Assembly: GCA_934364805.1 (NCBI GenBank)
Contig: CAKRMH010000006.1
Span: forward strand, 62,001 to 126,000
Direction: 5' to 3'
Length of the DNA stretch: 64,000 bases
Source: an uncultured Lachnospiraceae bacterium
Lineage (GTDB): Bacteria > Bacillota > Clostridia > Lachnospirales > Lachnospiraceae
The notes under the pieces were generated by a model that ran no database searches, had not been told where the DNA came from, and was given only the letters and a program-made list of their open reading frames with translations. Of this stretch, positions 1 through 8,566 are shown in pieces. Within the stretch, counting starts at the first letter, position 1. Every line of letters starts with the position of its first letter. The position numbers and the translations under genes were made by a program.

Positions 1-972
1 GACCGGAATCGGCTCCTTTCTCGGATCAAAGCCCTCTTCCAGACAACGTTCGTAAATATTCGGAAAATGTTCCATAATCGTCTTTTCTCCAAGAGGTCTC
101 ATATCCTCCCAGACAAAATCTGTTCCATCCTTCTCCATCTGTTTATAAATTGCCTGACTCAAAAGGTCTCTCGGCTGAAGTTCTTCTGTAAAACGCTGGC
201 CATTTTTATCATAAAGTAATGCGCCTTCCCCTCTTACCGATTCCGAAATTAAAAATCTACGCCCTGGCTTTTTGGAATATAACGTTGTAGGATGGATCTG
301 TATGTAATCAAGATGTTCCACTGCAATTCCATGTTTTAATGCAATTCCAAGCGCATCGCCTGTAATGTGCGGGAAATTCGTAGAATTGTGATAAAGACCT
401 CCCAGTCCGCCACATGCCCATACGACATACGGTGCATAGACCGGATAAACCTGATCATTTTCATCCATCACGATCACTCCCTGACAGACATTGTCCTCTG
501 CGATCAGGTCTACCATCGTCATATACTCACAGATTTCTATATTATCCCGCTCTCTTGCTCGATCTAAAAGCGTCTGCGTGATCTGCTTTCCTGTAATGTC
601 CTCGTAAAAAAGGATTCTTGGCTTTGAATGAGCACCTTCTCTTGTAAACTCAAGTTCACCTTCTTCATTTCTGGCAAATGTTACTCCGCGGTTTAGAAGA
701 TCACGGATAATCGTATTGGAACTTCTGATCATCAGATCTACCGCTCTTTTGTCATTCTCATAATGACCTGCTCTCATGGTATCTTCAAAATAGTCCTCGT
801 AATCTTCCTCGCCACGAAGCATACAGATTCCGCCCTGCGCCAAAAATGAATCTGACTGATCGGCTTCTTTCTTTGTGATCATAAGAATCTTTTTTCTTTC
901 TGGAAGGTTCAGCGCACAGTAAAGTCCGGCTGCTCCGGTTCCAACTATAATGGCATCATAATACTCTTTCAC
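1..972 (-). CDS. nadB: L-aspartate oxidase, partial (C-terminal end lies off the window)
   Basis: Flavoenzyme that oxidises L-aspartate to iminoaspartate, the first step of de novo NAD synthesis. The reading frame runs open to base 1 (324 codons visible), so the C-terminal part is missing. Visible: an N-terminal FAD Rossmann motif (IIVGTGAAGLYCAL), the SFLAQGG segment, and the HPTTL and RGEGA motifs typical of the NadB/succinate dehydrogenase flavoprotein family. The start is a GTG at 972 behind AGAGG; the nearby ATG further upstream is in another frame. Context: it has its own consensus promoter overlapped by an NiaR-like palindrome, which supports the NAD assignment over fumarate reductase. 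nadA and nadC would be expected just beyond the window edge. Confidence 0.9.
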   Translation of the reverse strand, partial: MKEYYDAIIVGTGAAGLYCALNLPERKKILMITKKEADQSDSFLAQGGICMLRGEEDYEDYFEDTMRAGHYENDKRAVDLMIRSSNTIIRDLLNRGVTFARNEEGELEFTREGAHSKPRILFYEDITGKQITQTLLDRARERDNIEICEYMTMVDLIAEDNVCQGVIVMDENDQVYPVYAPYVVWACGGLGGLYHNSTNFPHITGDALGIALKHGIAVEHLDYIQIHPTTLYSKKPGRRFLISESVRGEGALLYDKNGQRFTEELQPRDLLSQAIYKQMEKDGTDFVWEDMRPLGEKTIMEHFPNIYERCLEEGFDPRKEPIPV

Positions 973-1020
973 TTTTATCCTCTTTCCGGTCTTTGCCGTT
1001 TTTATTACTCATTTTTTGCC

Positions 1021-1049
1021 ATTATACTCTCAGTCATTACAACTGTCAA
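1021..1049 (-). promoter_or_regulatory. consensus sigma-A promoter of nadB
   Basis: On the minus strand TTGACA (1044-1049), a 17-base spacer and TATAAT (1021-1026), a perfect match to the housekeeping consensus. The predicted transcript starts near 1014 and has a leader of about 40 bases before the GTG start at 972. A perfect promoter of this kind usually needs a repressor; the palindrome over its -35 supplies a site. Confidence 0.85.
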
Positions 1050-1060
1050 GACAGTTGTAA
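1037..1060. promoter_or_regulatory. NiaR-like operator palindrome
   Basis: Perfect inverted repeat with 11-base arms (TTACAACTGTC / GACAGTTGTAA) around a 2-base centre, covering the -35 box of the nadB promoter. The TGTC-N2-GACA core is what I recall for sites of NiaR (YrxA), the niacin-responsive repressor of NAD genes in Firmicutes. The regulator itself is not in the window, so the assignment rests on site shape and on the target gene. Confidence 0.6.
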
Positions 1061-1066
1061 TACATT

Positions 1067-3454
1067 TTACCATTCATAAGCTGCGGATATCTTTTCTTCT
1101 ACAAATCCTTCACACAGAAATCCTTTGTTTTCCCTTCGGATCGTCAGCTGACCGGATTTCATTGTATAAAAAACAGAACTTTTTACTTCCTTAAGGCGCT
1201 GTATCGTTTCTTTTGCAGGATGACCGTAAGAATTCTCCCTGGCGCACGAAACCGCTGTAATTTCCGGTCTGATCCGGTCGAGAAGCGCCACAGAATTTGA
1301 CGATTTGGATCCATGATGGACTGCTTTCAGAAATTGTACCTGTGTAAGATCTGCCTGTTCTGTAAGTACTTTCTCCCCCGTATCCGGAAGATCTCCTGCA
1401 AACAATGTACGAAATTCCCCCTCTTCGTAATACAAAACCTGCGAGAGCATATTCCGGTCATCATTGCATCCTTTGGCATATTCTTTTGTCGGGAAGATCG
1501 TTTGCAGGCATGCATCTCCGATCTGTATCGTATCTCCAGCACCAAGCAGCAGGATCTCCGTCCTGTTTTTCTGTGCTGCAGCACAGAGTTTATCGTATGC
1601 CTCATCCTTTGGCATTTCCTCTGACAATACAAGATACTCCACAGGATAACCACTCTCAAATACCTCTAACAATCCCGAAATATGGTCTTCATCGCCATGC
1701 GACACAAACCAGTACGATATTTTCTTTTCTCCATTATATTTTAAAAATGGCAGAATGCGATATTTACCAACCTCATTTACACTTGTGCTTCCTCCATCAA
1801 AAAAGCAGCCGGTTCCATCTCCAGTTCTCAAAAAAACCGCATCTCCCTGTCCGACATCAAGTACCGCAAGTTTCCATTCTTTTCGTGGTCCGGACAATAC
1901 AAGCACAAAAAGCAGCATTACAAGCCCCCCTGCAAAAATGATCGGATTCTTTCTTTTCCGCTTTCTTCTATTCCATAACAGGATTGCGCCAAACAGAAGT
2001 GCATAATAAAGAAACAGCTTCCATTTCTCCGGTGCCCCACAGATGTATTGTGCATTTGGAAGCTTTGCTGTCATTTCACACAATCCGTCATACAGCTTCA
2101 GGATCAGACTGCATGGAAAAAACAATACTCTGACCAGAACAGGACGGTAGACTGGTATCTTTAAACTTTCAAATAATACCCCACATACACCTCCAACAAT
2201 GCCTGACAGAATCACATAGGACAACAGTGGGAGAACCAGAAAGTTTAAAAGCAACGCATACACCGGAACTTCATAATAATAGCACGCCACAATTGGAACT
2301 GTCATAAGCTGTATTCCAAGGCTGGTCAATAAATTTTCTTTTAGCTTCTGTTTCCATGTCCTTTCCCCTGCCTCTTTCACTTTTGCAATACTATGCCCGA
2401 CAATTCCAATCCCCATGACCGCACCAAAAGAAAAGATAAATCCGGAATATTCAAACAGAAACGGATTTTCCCACACAAGAATCACCGCCAGGATTCCCAT
2501 TGCCGTCAAAAGATCGTAGCTTTTCCCGGCTACCGCTGCAAAAAGACATATCGTGAGCATTCCTACTGCTCTTTTTACCGATATTCCATTTCCGGTCATT
2601 TGTGCATACGACCATAACAAAAAGACCGACACCACTCCGGCCGTCAGGTAAGTGCTTCCTCTTTTTCTTAAAAAGCGATAAACAGTAAGCCCGATCATCG
2701 ATACATGAAGCCCGGATATTGCAAGAATATGCGAAATGCCACCATTTTGATATAACTTCCGTACTTCTTCATCCATCTCCGATTTGTCCCCAAGGATCAT
2801 TCCCGAAATCGTCCCTGCTTCCTTTTTCGAAAGATATTCTTTAAATATCCGTTCCATACGTTTTTTCAGTTGATACAGACCTTCCCGATACCGGTCAGCC
2901 TTTCCGTATACCTGATCGATTCTGCAGGATTTAAGTGCAAAATCAATCTTCTGGCTTGCATAGAAACTGGCCAGATCAAAATTTCCTTCGTTTCTGGCCT
3001 CGTCAAACATTTTTACTTTTGCATGAATAATAAGGATCTGACCGATGGAATAATCATCGGTCTGAAGATAGGCGATCACATCATTCGTTGATATGGTGCC
3101 TTTTGAAAAGACTGCATAACAGTCTGTCAGATAATAAAGATATTGTTTGTTTTTATACTCTTTTTTGTACAGCGTTCCCTGAACTGTAACCGGCATTTGT
3201 TCTGCCAGCTGTGACAGATACCGATCTTTGTATTCTATTTCATTTTCCGCATGTTCTGCTGCCAGCAGGAACAAAAAGACGGCTATTCCCATCCGAAACA
3301 GCCGCCTTTTCCATCGTCTCCATTCGGTATGCGTACTAATAAAATAAACACACACGGCCAGCATGAGTACCAATGCATCCATCCGCTCTCCCATCCCCCA
3401 CAGATTTCCAAGCAGATAGACGAACGCCATACAGAGCAATGGCCTTCTTTTCAC
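1067..3454 (-). CDS. comEC: ComEC/Rec2-type DNA uptake channel protein
   Basis: Inner-membrane channel that takes single-stranded DNA into the cytoplasm during transformation. At 795 residues it is full length. Order: N-terminal membrane segments and a DUF4131/OB-like region (about 1-190), the polytopic competence domain (about 200-480) with its hallmark GISHILAISGLHVS, further membrane segments, then a metallo-beta-lactamase domain (about 530-780) with SHGDEDHISG and HHGSKSSN as metal-binding motifs. The start is GTG at 3454, sharing one base with the stop codon of the GerMN gene (TAGTG), with AGGGGG six bases upstream. Last gene of the comEA-walRK-GerMN-comEC operon. No frameshift is seen. 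Confidence 0.93.
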   Translation of the reverse strand: MKRRPLLCMAFVYLLGNLWGMGERMDALVLMLAVCVYFISTHTEWRRWKRRLFRMGIAVFLFLLAAEHAENEIEYKDRYLSQLAEQMPVTVQGTLYKKEYKNKQYLYYLTDCYAVFSKGTISTNDVIAYLQTDDYSIGQILIIHAKVKMFDEARNEGNFDLASFYASQKIDFALKSCRIDQVYGKADRYREGLYQLKKRMERIFKEYLSKKEAGTISGMILGDKSEMDEEVRKLYQNGGISHILAISGLHVSMIGLTVYRFLRKRGSTYLTAGVVSVFLLWSYAQMTGNGISVKRAVGMLTICLFAAVAGKSYDLLTAMGILAVILVWENPFLFEYSGFIFSFGAVMGIGIVGHSIAKVKEAGERTWKQKLKENLLTSLGIQLMTVPIVACYYYEVPVYALLLNFLVLPLLSYVILSGIVGGVCGVLFESLKIPVYRPVLVRVLFFPCSLILKLYDGLCEMTAKLPNAQYICGAPEKWKLFLYYALLFGAILLWNRRKRKRKNPIIFAGGLVMLLFVLVLSGPRKEWKLAVLDVGQGDAVFLRTGDGTGCFFDGGSTSVNEVGKYRILPFLKYNGEKKISYWFVSHGDEDHISGLLEVFESGYPVEYLVLSEEMPKDEAYDKLCAAAQKNRTEILLLGAGDTIQIGDACLQTIFPTKEYAKGCNDDRNMLSQVLYYEEGEFRTLFAGDLPDTGEKVLTEQADLTQVQFLKAVHHGSKSSNSVALLDRIRPEITAVSCARENSYGHPAKETIQRLKEVKSSVFYTMKSGQLTIRRENKGFLCEGFVEEKISAAYEW

Positions 3455-4437
3455 TATTTTCCCCCTGTAGTGACCCGCGTTTCCTCCGTTCCCGCCTCGG
3501 GCTGTGAAGTCTCCTCCTGCGTATCCTGTTCCACGATTGACTGGTCTGCCATATACATATTGGAAAGATCATACGTATAACGACATTTGCCTTTTGTATC
3601 TCCATTAATGGAAATCTGTACTTTATTGACTGTCTGCAGCTCGGTCAGTGAATCGACGATCGAATAGAGCACCACCGCCTCAGAGATCTCAGCATTCTGG
3701 TTTTTGAAAGCATCATCCAGATTCACATAACAGATTCCATCCACTACGGAAATGGTGATCAGTTTTGTCTCTGACGGAATCGCCGACTGAAGTCCTTTGG
3801 TCTTTGGCCCCTCTAAAAGCTGTTCCATCACAAGTTTTTCCATAGAGATATTGGAGCTGTAATGAACCACCCTGTTTTCCTTTTCCAGCTGCGTTCCATC
3901 CGATGAAGCGAAATACAAAGTCAGTGTCGTTGTAAGGCTTGTGTTGATCTGTTCTCCAGGGTTCTCAACAAAGCTCTCATTGTTCATTCCTCCGACCACT
4001 TTTCCCTCTGCATCCTGCAGATACTCCGAATTAACGGTAAATGCCACATAGGAAATTCCCTTGATCTGAAGCAATGTCCGGACAATCGCAGCCCTTGAGA
4101 GCACTTCCTCCGTTGGCGACATATCGTGATATTCCTCGCTGAAATCCACCGTCAGAAGGTATCCGTTATAATCATATCCCTGAACCGAAATATTCTTTGG
4201 AATCACCCTGCGGATATCATTTTCTTCCGGGTCAGATGCCAGTTTATCCAGCAGCTCTTCGATCTGTCCCTCCGTATCCGATGCCTTCAGTTCATAATCC
4301 ACCGGAACAATCTTGGTCACATCCATATTCAAATAAAACAACTGTATCCCGCCACTCTTTTTGTCTCCTGCACACCCGCCAAGCAGCAGGGAAACAAGCA
4401 TAGCCAGAATCAGACTTATACTTATCTTTTTTTTCAT
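3454..4437 (-). CDS. GerMN-domain lipoprotein
   Basis: Predicted surface lipoprotein: a basic N-terminus, a hydrophobic stretch and the lipobox LGGC near residue 25, followed by two GerMN-like repeats (about 35-160 and 170-290) and a low-complexity acidic/Thr tail. GerMN domains occur in the spore germination protein GerM and in lipoproteins encoded beside WalRK-type systems; the exact role is unknown. The start is chosen at ATG 4437, with GGTGA just upstream; GTG 4446 and ATG 4443 are in frame but sit on or before that site. It follows the histidine kinase stop almost directly and overlaps the comEC start by one base, so all three are translated from one message. Confidence 0.8.
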   Translation of the reverse strand: MKKKISISLILAMLVSLLLGGCAGDKKSGGIQLFYLNMDVTKIVPVDYELKASDTEGQIEELLDKLASDPEENDIRRVIPKNISVQGYDYNGYLLTVDFSEEYHDMSPTEEVLSRAAIVRTLLQIKGISYVAFTVNSEYLQDAEGKVVGGMNNESFVENPGEQINTSLTTTLTLYFASSDGTQLEKENRVVHYSSNISMEKLVMEQLLEGPKTKGLQSAIPSETKLITISVVDGICYVNLDDAFKNQNAEISEAVVLYSIVDSLTELQTVNKVQISINGDTKGKCRYTYDLSNMYMADQSIVEQDTQEETSQPEAGTEETRVTTGGK

Positions 4438-4446
4438 ACACATCAC

Positions 4447-5889
4447 CTATGCAATATAATTCAAAGGAATCCTTACATCAAAAGTTGTTCCTTCATTCAG
4501 CACACTATACACTTTGATTGCACCACGATGCATCAGAATCGAATTTCTGGTAATCGCAAGTCCCAGCCCTGTTCCACCGATCTCTCTCGAATGTGATTTA
4601 TCCACACGATAAAATCTTTCATAAATGTGCTCTAATGATTCTTCCGGAATTCCAATTCCGGAATCTTCTACTTTCAGATAGAAATACTGATGATCCGCAT
4701 TTAAAGAAACATGGACCCAGCCCTCTCCATCATTTTTGTTGTACTTGATCGCATTTTCAATCAAATTGGTAAACGCAAGTGTAATCTTTACTTCGTCTAC
4801 CTCTGCACTTACCGGCCGGAAGCTTTCTAAAACAAGCTCCACTTTCTGCTTGTCGGCAATTGGCTGTAACCGTTTTAATATCTGCTCCAGAAGCTCATTG
4901 ATATTCACGGTAGCGATATTTAAATCAGCCGCAGATTTATCCATTTTTACAAGCGAAAGAAGATCATTGATGATCTTTGTCTCACGTTCGATCTCGTTGG
5001 TAATATCTTCCATAAATTCCTGATACAGTTCCACCGGTGCATCCGGCATACTGTTTAAAGAATCCGCCAATACCTTAATTGATGTCATCGGTGTTTTTAA
5101 TTCATGTGACACATTGGACACAAATTCCTGTCTGGAATCATCCATGACCTTCATTCGTCCAAGCATGGCATTAAACTTCTCACAGATCTGAATCGTCTCT
5201 GTATAATCATTCACCTGAAGACTGTCATCCCCATAACCAGTCTGGATCGACTCAATGGAGTCCGATAATTTATAAAAAGGTTTTACCAGTCGAAGTGAAA
5301 TCAAAATCCCAAAAAATACGATCGCTACTCCTAAAACGACTTCAATAATTAAAGCGATCACCCGCAGATATTCGAGGTTCAACTCAATGTTATCTGTGGA
5401 TACGCTGATCACCATCACTCCAAGTATTGTATTTTTTTTATCATTGGGATCTGTGATTGGAATCGCCATTTCAATATAATGGTTCTCAGAATCCACATTG
5501 GTAATCTCCTGCCCATTCAGACTCCTGATTACTTCTTCAGAAATGACCGTTTTGCCATCATCCAGATTGTATGTATCATGGATGATGCGAAACGCATCAT
5601 TCACAATGATCACTCTTCCATCATAGATCGTCGTCAACATCTCGATCTGTGCACGGATAATATCGGATTCATCGCCATCAATATAATCACTTGTTGCAAT
5701 CTGATTTGTCAGGATCTTTGCCTGACTCAGGATCTCGCTCTCGCGGATAGAAACTGCTCTTGATTCGTAGGACTTTAAAATCCCCACTCTGAGAATGATG
5801 CCTGGAACGATTGCCATGATTATAAAAATAATCATGAGCCGGCACTTAAAACTTTTGATAAATTCAATGAAACGTTTGCTTTTTGGCAT
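4447..5889 (-). CDS. walK: sensor histidine kinase, WalK/PhoR-like
   Basis: Membrane sensor kinase of 480 residues. Two membrane helices (about 17-37 and 177-200) flank an extracytoplasmic sensor domain of about 140 residues. HAMP (about 200-250), HisKA with SHELKTP (phospho-accepting His262) and an HATPase domain with the N box (NLIENAIKYN), G1 (DSGIGIP) and G2 (GGTGLGL) follow. All catalytic motifs are intact. Unlike Bacillus WalK I see no obvious cytoplasmic PAS domain between HAMP and HisKA, so it may equally be called PhoR-like; the symbol is tentative. Its gene lies 13 bases after the response-regulator gene, which marks the pair as cognate. Confidence 0.85.
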   Translation of the reverse strand: MPKSKRFIEFIKSFKCRLMIIFIIMAIVPGIILRVGILKSYESRAVSIRESEILSQAKILTNQIATSDYIDGDESDIIRAQIEMLTTIYDGRVIIVNDAFRIIHDTYNLDDGKTVISEEVIRSLNGQEITNVDSENHYIEMAIPITDPNDKKNTILGVMVISVSTDNIELNLEYLRVIALIIEVVLGVAIVFFGILISLRLVKPFYKLSDSIESIQTGYGDDSLQVNDYTETIQICEKFNAMLGRMKVMDDSRQEFVSNVSHELKTPMTSIKVLADSLNSMPDAPVELYQEFMEDITNEIERETKIINDLLSLVKMDKSAADLNIATVNINELLEQILKRLQPIADKQKVELVLESFRPVSAEVDEVKITLAFTNLIENAIKYNKNDGEGWVHVSLNADHQYFYLKVEDSGIGIPEESLEHIYERFYRVDKSHSREIGGTGLGLAITRNSILMHRGAIKVYSVLNEGTTFDVRIPLNYIA

Positions 5890-5902
5890 AACAGGGTTCC
5901 TC

Positions 5903-6595
5903 TTATTTCTGACTGTAGTAGTAACCTACACCCCATTTTGTGTGTACGTACTTTGGTTCACTTGGATTGATCTCGATCTTTTCTCTCAATCTCCGGACAT
6001 GAACATCAACGGTGCGTACATCCCCGGGATATTCATATCCCCACACCATATTAAGCAGATTCTCTCTGCTATATACTTTATTTTCGTTTTTCATAAGTAA
6101 CTCAAGCAGATCAAATTCTTTTGTTGTAAGATTTACTTCTTTTCCGAGAATAAACATTCTCCGGCTTTCGCAATCCAATCGAATATCTCCATTTTCGATT
6201 ATATTGCTGTTTGTTTCTTTGACTCTTGTCCCCGATGTACGTCGCATGATCGCTTTGATTCTTGCTTTTACTTCAAGAATATTAAACGGTTTCGTGATAT
6301 AATCATCCGCTCCATATTCAAGACCAAGTATCTTATCCATGTCATCGCCTTTTGCAGTCAACATTACGATCGGCATATCTGAAAACTCACGAATTGCCTG
6401 ACACACTTCAAATCCATCCATTTTCGGAAGCATGATATCAAGAAGAATCATATCATACGGATTCTCTTTTGCCATATTAAGCGCTTCTTCTCCATCGTAT
6501 GCGCAGTCAACATCCATCCCGTCCTGCTCAAGACTGAAACGGATTCCCTTCACGATCAATTTTTCATCATCAACTACAAGAACTTTTTTTGCCAT
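5903..6595 (-). CDS. walR: OmpR-family response regulator, WalR-like
   Basis: Two-domain response regulator, 230 residues. The receiver domain (about 3-115) has the acidic pocket VVDDE, phospho-acceptor Asp53 (LLDIMLP), the MLTAK threonine and the ITKPF lysine. The C-terminal winged-helix domain (about 130-228) ends in a VDVHVRRLREKI recognition helix and KWGVGYYY wing, very WalR/PhoP-like. It is cognate to the kinase just downstream. In Firmicutes WalR controls peptidoglycan hydrolases; whether this one does, or instead links to competence through its operon partners, is not shown by the sequence. Confidence 0.88.
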   Translation of the reverse strand: MAKKVLVVDDEKLIVKGIRFSLEQDGMDVDCAYDGEEALNMAKENPYDMILLDIMLPKMDGFEVCQAIREFSDMPIVMLTAKGDDMDKILGLEYGADDYITKPFNILEVKARIKAIMRRTSGTRVKETNSNIIENGDIRLDCESRRMFILGKEVNLTTKEFDLLELLMKNENKVYSRENLLNMVWGYEYPGDVRTVDVHVRRLREKIEINPSEPKYVHTKWGVGYYYSQK

Positions 6596-6626
6596 TTTCT
6601 GAACCTCATTTAATCATACTGTGGAC

Positions 6627-7253
6627 TTAATCTCCAACCGAGATATAATCCTTAATTTTTGCGTACATGCCTTCCTTGATTCCAGATATATTCATCACAT
6701 CCTCCGTCGACTGAAACATTCCCTGCTCCTGTCTGTATGCAATGATACTGTCCGCTTTCGATTCTCCGACACCCGGAATTGTCATAAGCTGATCTTTGGA
6801 TGCTGTATTCAAATTAATTTTTCCGTCGTTTGTCACACCTTCTGCGGTTGTCTGTGCCCCACCGGAATCCATATTTTCTCTTCCAAGTTCCTCTGCTTCT
6901 TCTGGCGTTGGAACATAGATCATTTCCCCATCTGAAACTTCTTCCGCAAGATTCCAATATTCCGGACTTGCATCTTCTGTCATTCCGCCTGCCGCCTCAA
7001 TCGCATCGCACACACGGCTTCCAGAAGGAAGCTCAAATACCCCCGGCGCAGCCACCTGGCCACAGACATAAACATAACAGCTGACATTCTCATTGCCAGC
7101 CGTCTCTGTTTGAAATTCTTTCTTTTCCAATACTTCTGTTTCCGGCTCACTGTCCTGACGAAGCAGTACCGCATCCTTTTTCGAACAGGCAGTCAATCCC
7201 GCAAGCATAAAAACAATAAGAATCCCAGTCAAACGATAAAATTTATTTGTCAT
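6627..7253 (-). CDS. comEA: ComEA-like DNA-binding lipoprotein (SLBB + helix-hairpin-helix)
   Basis: Surface DNA receptor for transformation, 208 residues. The N-terminus is a lipoprotein signal with lipobox LTAC (Cys near residue 23), not the plain membrane anchor of Bacillus ComEA. An SLBB/beta-grasp domain follows (about 58-120, CYVYVCGQVAAPGVF, AIEAAGGM), then an Asp/Glu/Ser/Thr-rich linker and a C-terminal double helix-hairpin-helix (about 145-208, KINLNTASKDQL, IPGVGESKADSII). It is the first gene of the operon that ends with comEC. Its Shine-Dalgarno sequence is buried in a perfect 9-bp hairpin. Confidence 0.88.
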   Translation of the reverse strand: MTNKFYRLTGILIVFMLAGLTACSKKDAVLLRQDSEPETEVLEKKEFQTETAGNENVSCYVYVCGQVAAPGVFELPSGSRVCDAIEAAGGMTEDASPEYWNLAEEVSDGEMIYVPTPEEAEELGRENMDSGGAQTTAEGVTNDGKINLNTASKDQLMTIPGVGESKADSIIAYRQEQGMFQSTEDVMNISGIKEGMYAKIKDYISVGD

Positions 7254-7261
7254 ATCTGACG

Positions 7262-7284
7262 CTCCTTTCCATCCAGGAAAGGAG
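7262..7284 (-). promoter_or_regulatory. hairpin sequestering the comEA ribosome-binding site
   Basis: In the minus-strand RNA a perfect 9-bp stem (CTCCTTTCC / GGAAAGGAG) closes a 5-base loop. Its 3' arm holds the Shine-Dalgarno sequence GGAAAGGAG, eight bases before the comEA ATG at 7253. A GACG/CGTC pairing may extend the stem. The fold should limit translation until it is opened by protein, RNA or temperature. It has no U-run after it, so it does not look like a terminator. Confidence 0.65.
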
Positions 7285-7302
7285 TCTCAACGTCTGATAT
7301 TT

Positions 7303-7331
7303 ATTTTAACGAAAAATTACAAGTATTACAA
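7303..7331 (-). promoter_or_regulatory. promoter of the comEA-walRK-comEC operon
   Basis: TTGTAA (7326-7331), a 17-base spacer and TAAAAT (7303-7308) on the minus strand, in the gap between argD and comEA. It gives a short leader that begins just before the RBS hairpin. Confidence 0.6.
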
Positions 7332-7369
7332 GTATATTTCAATATGATTTATGATTTGTTCTGACTTTT

Positions 7370-8566
7370 CTATGCTAACTGGTCTAATGTAAGTTCAAGT
7401 TTCTGGATCATTTCATCCACATGCTCTTTTTCGATCACAAGTGGTGGAACAAAACGAAGCACATTACTTCCTGCCGTAATCAGGATCAGTCCATTTTCCA
7501 AAGCCTTTGCAGAAACCTGTCCAACCGGAATCTGGCATTCCACGCCCTGCATAAGACCTTTTCCGCGATGTGCCGTAAGACATGGATATTTTTCCACCAG
7601 TTCATCCAGTTTCTGCTCCAGATAAGGTGCAATTTCATTCACGTGATCGATCACATGCAATTCTTCAAAAAGATCAAACACTTTGGATACTGCTGCACCA
7701 ACAAACGGATTGCCGCCATATGTTGTTCCATGATCTCCAGGTGCCAGAGACTGATCTGCCACCTTCTGTGTCATGAGAAAAGCTCCAACCGGAACTCCAC
7801 ATCCCAGCGCTTTTGCAGATGTCATAATATCCGGTTTCACATGATAATGCTGCCATGCAAACATCTTTCCGGTTCTTCCCATACCACACTGGATCTCATC
7901 CAGAATCAGGAGGATGTCGTTTTCATCACAGAGTTTTCGAACACCTTCTATGAATTCAGGCTCTGCCGGATAGATTCCGCCTTCTCCCTGAACCGTCTCC
8001 ATAATAATTGCGCAAGTCTGATCCGTAATCTGTGCTTTTACACTTTCCAGATCATTATAATCTGCAAATTTCACGCCCGGAAGCAAAGGTCCAAAAGGCT
8101 CCTGATAATGCATATTTCCAGTTACAGAAAGAGCTCCGATGCTTCTTCCATGGAAAGAATGGTGCATTGCGATAATCTCATGACCTGCATGTCCATCCCT
8201 TGTATATGCATATTTCTTTGCAGCTTTGATTGCACCTTCGATGGCTTCTGTTCCACTGTTTGTAAAGAAAATACGATCCATTCCGCTTGCATTTAAAGCT
8301 TTCTGCGCGGCTTCCATGGTCGGCACATTATAATAAAGATTGGATGTATGAAGCAGTTTGTCAATCTGGTCTTTTAATGCCTGATTATACTCCTTATTGC
8401 CATACCCCAGTGCCTGAACTGCAATTCCTGCTGCAAAATCAAGATATTTTTTACCATCTGTATCATAAAGGTATACACCTTCACCATGATCAAGCACTAA
8501 TGGAAATCTGTTGTATGTATGAAGAAGAGCCTTTTCTGCACCCTCGATATAATCCTGTTTATTCAT
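7370..8566 (-). CDS. argD: acetylornithine aminotransferase
   Basis: PLP-dependent class III aminotransferase (398 residues) that converts N-acetylglutamate semialdehyde to N-acetylornithine in arginine synthesis. Visible: the cofactor-binding ILDEIQCGMGRTG region, the MTSAKALGCGVPVG motif with the PLP lysine, and the HGTTYGGNP motif. The start at ATG 8566 is preferred over ATG 8590 because the AAGGAGG site lies between them; it overlaps the end of argB by 8 bases. Last gene of the argC cluster, with no clear terminator before the comEA promoter. Confidence 0.93.
   Translation of the reverse strand: MNKQDYIEGAEKALLHTYNRFPLVLDHGEGVYLYDTDGKKYLDFAAGIAVQALGYGNKEYNQALKDQIDKLLHTSNLYYNVPTMEAAQKALNASGMDRIFFTNSGTEAIEGAIKAAKKYAYTRDGHAGHEIIAMHHSFHGRSIGALSVTGNMHYQEPFGPLLPGVKFADYNDLESVKAQITDQTCAIIMETVQGEGGIYPAEPEFIEGVRKLCDENDILLILDEIQCGMGRTGKMFAWQHYHVKPDIMTSAKALGCGVPVGAFLMTQKVADQSLAPGDHGTTYGGNPFVGAAVSKVFDLFEELHVIDHVNEIAPYLEQKLDELVEKYPCLTAHRGKGLMQGVECQIPVGQVSAKALENGLILITAGSNVLRFVPPLVIEKEHVDEMIQKLELTLDQLA

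Noticed and set aside
1313..1941. Several long plus-strand frames opposite comEC
   Set aside because: They are antisense to well-supported ComEC beta-lactamase motifs and have no start signals of their own.
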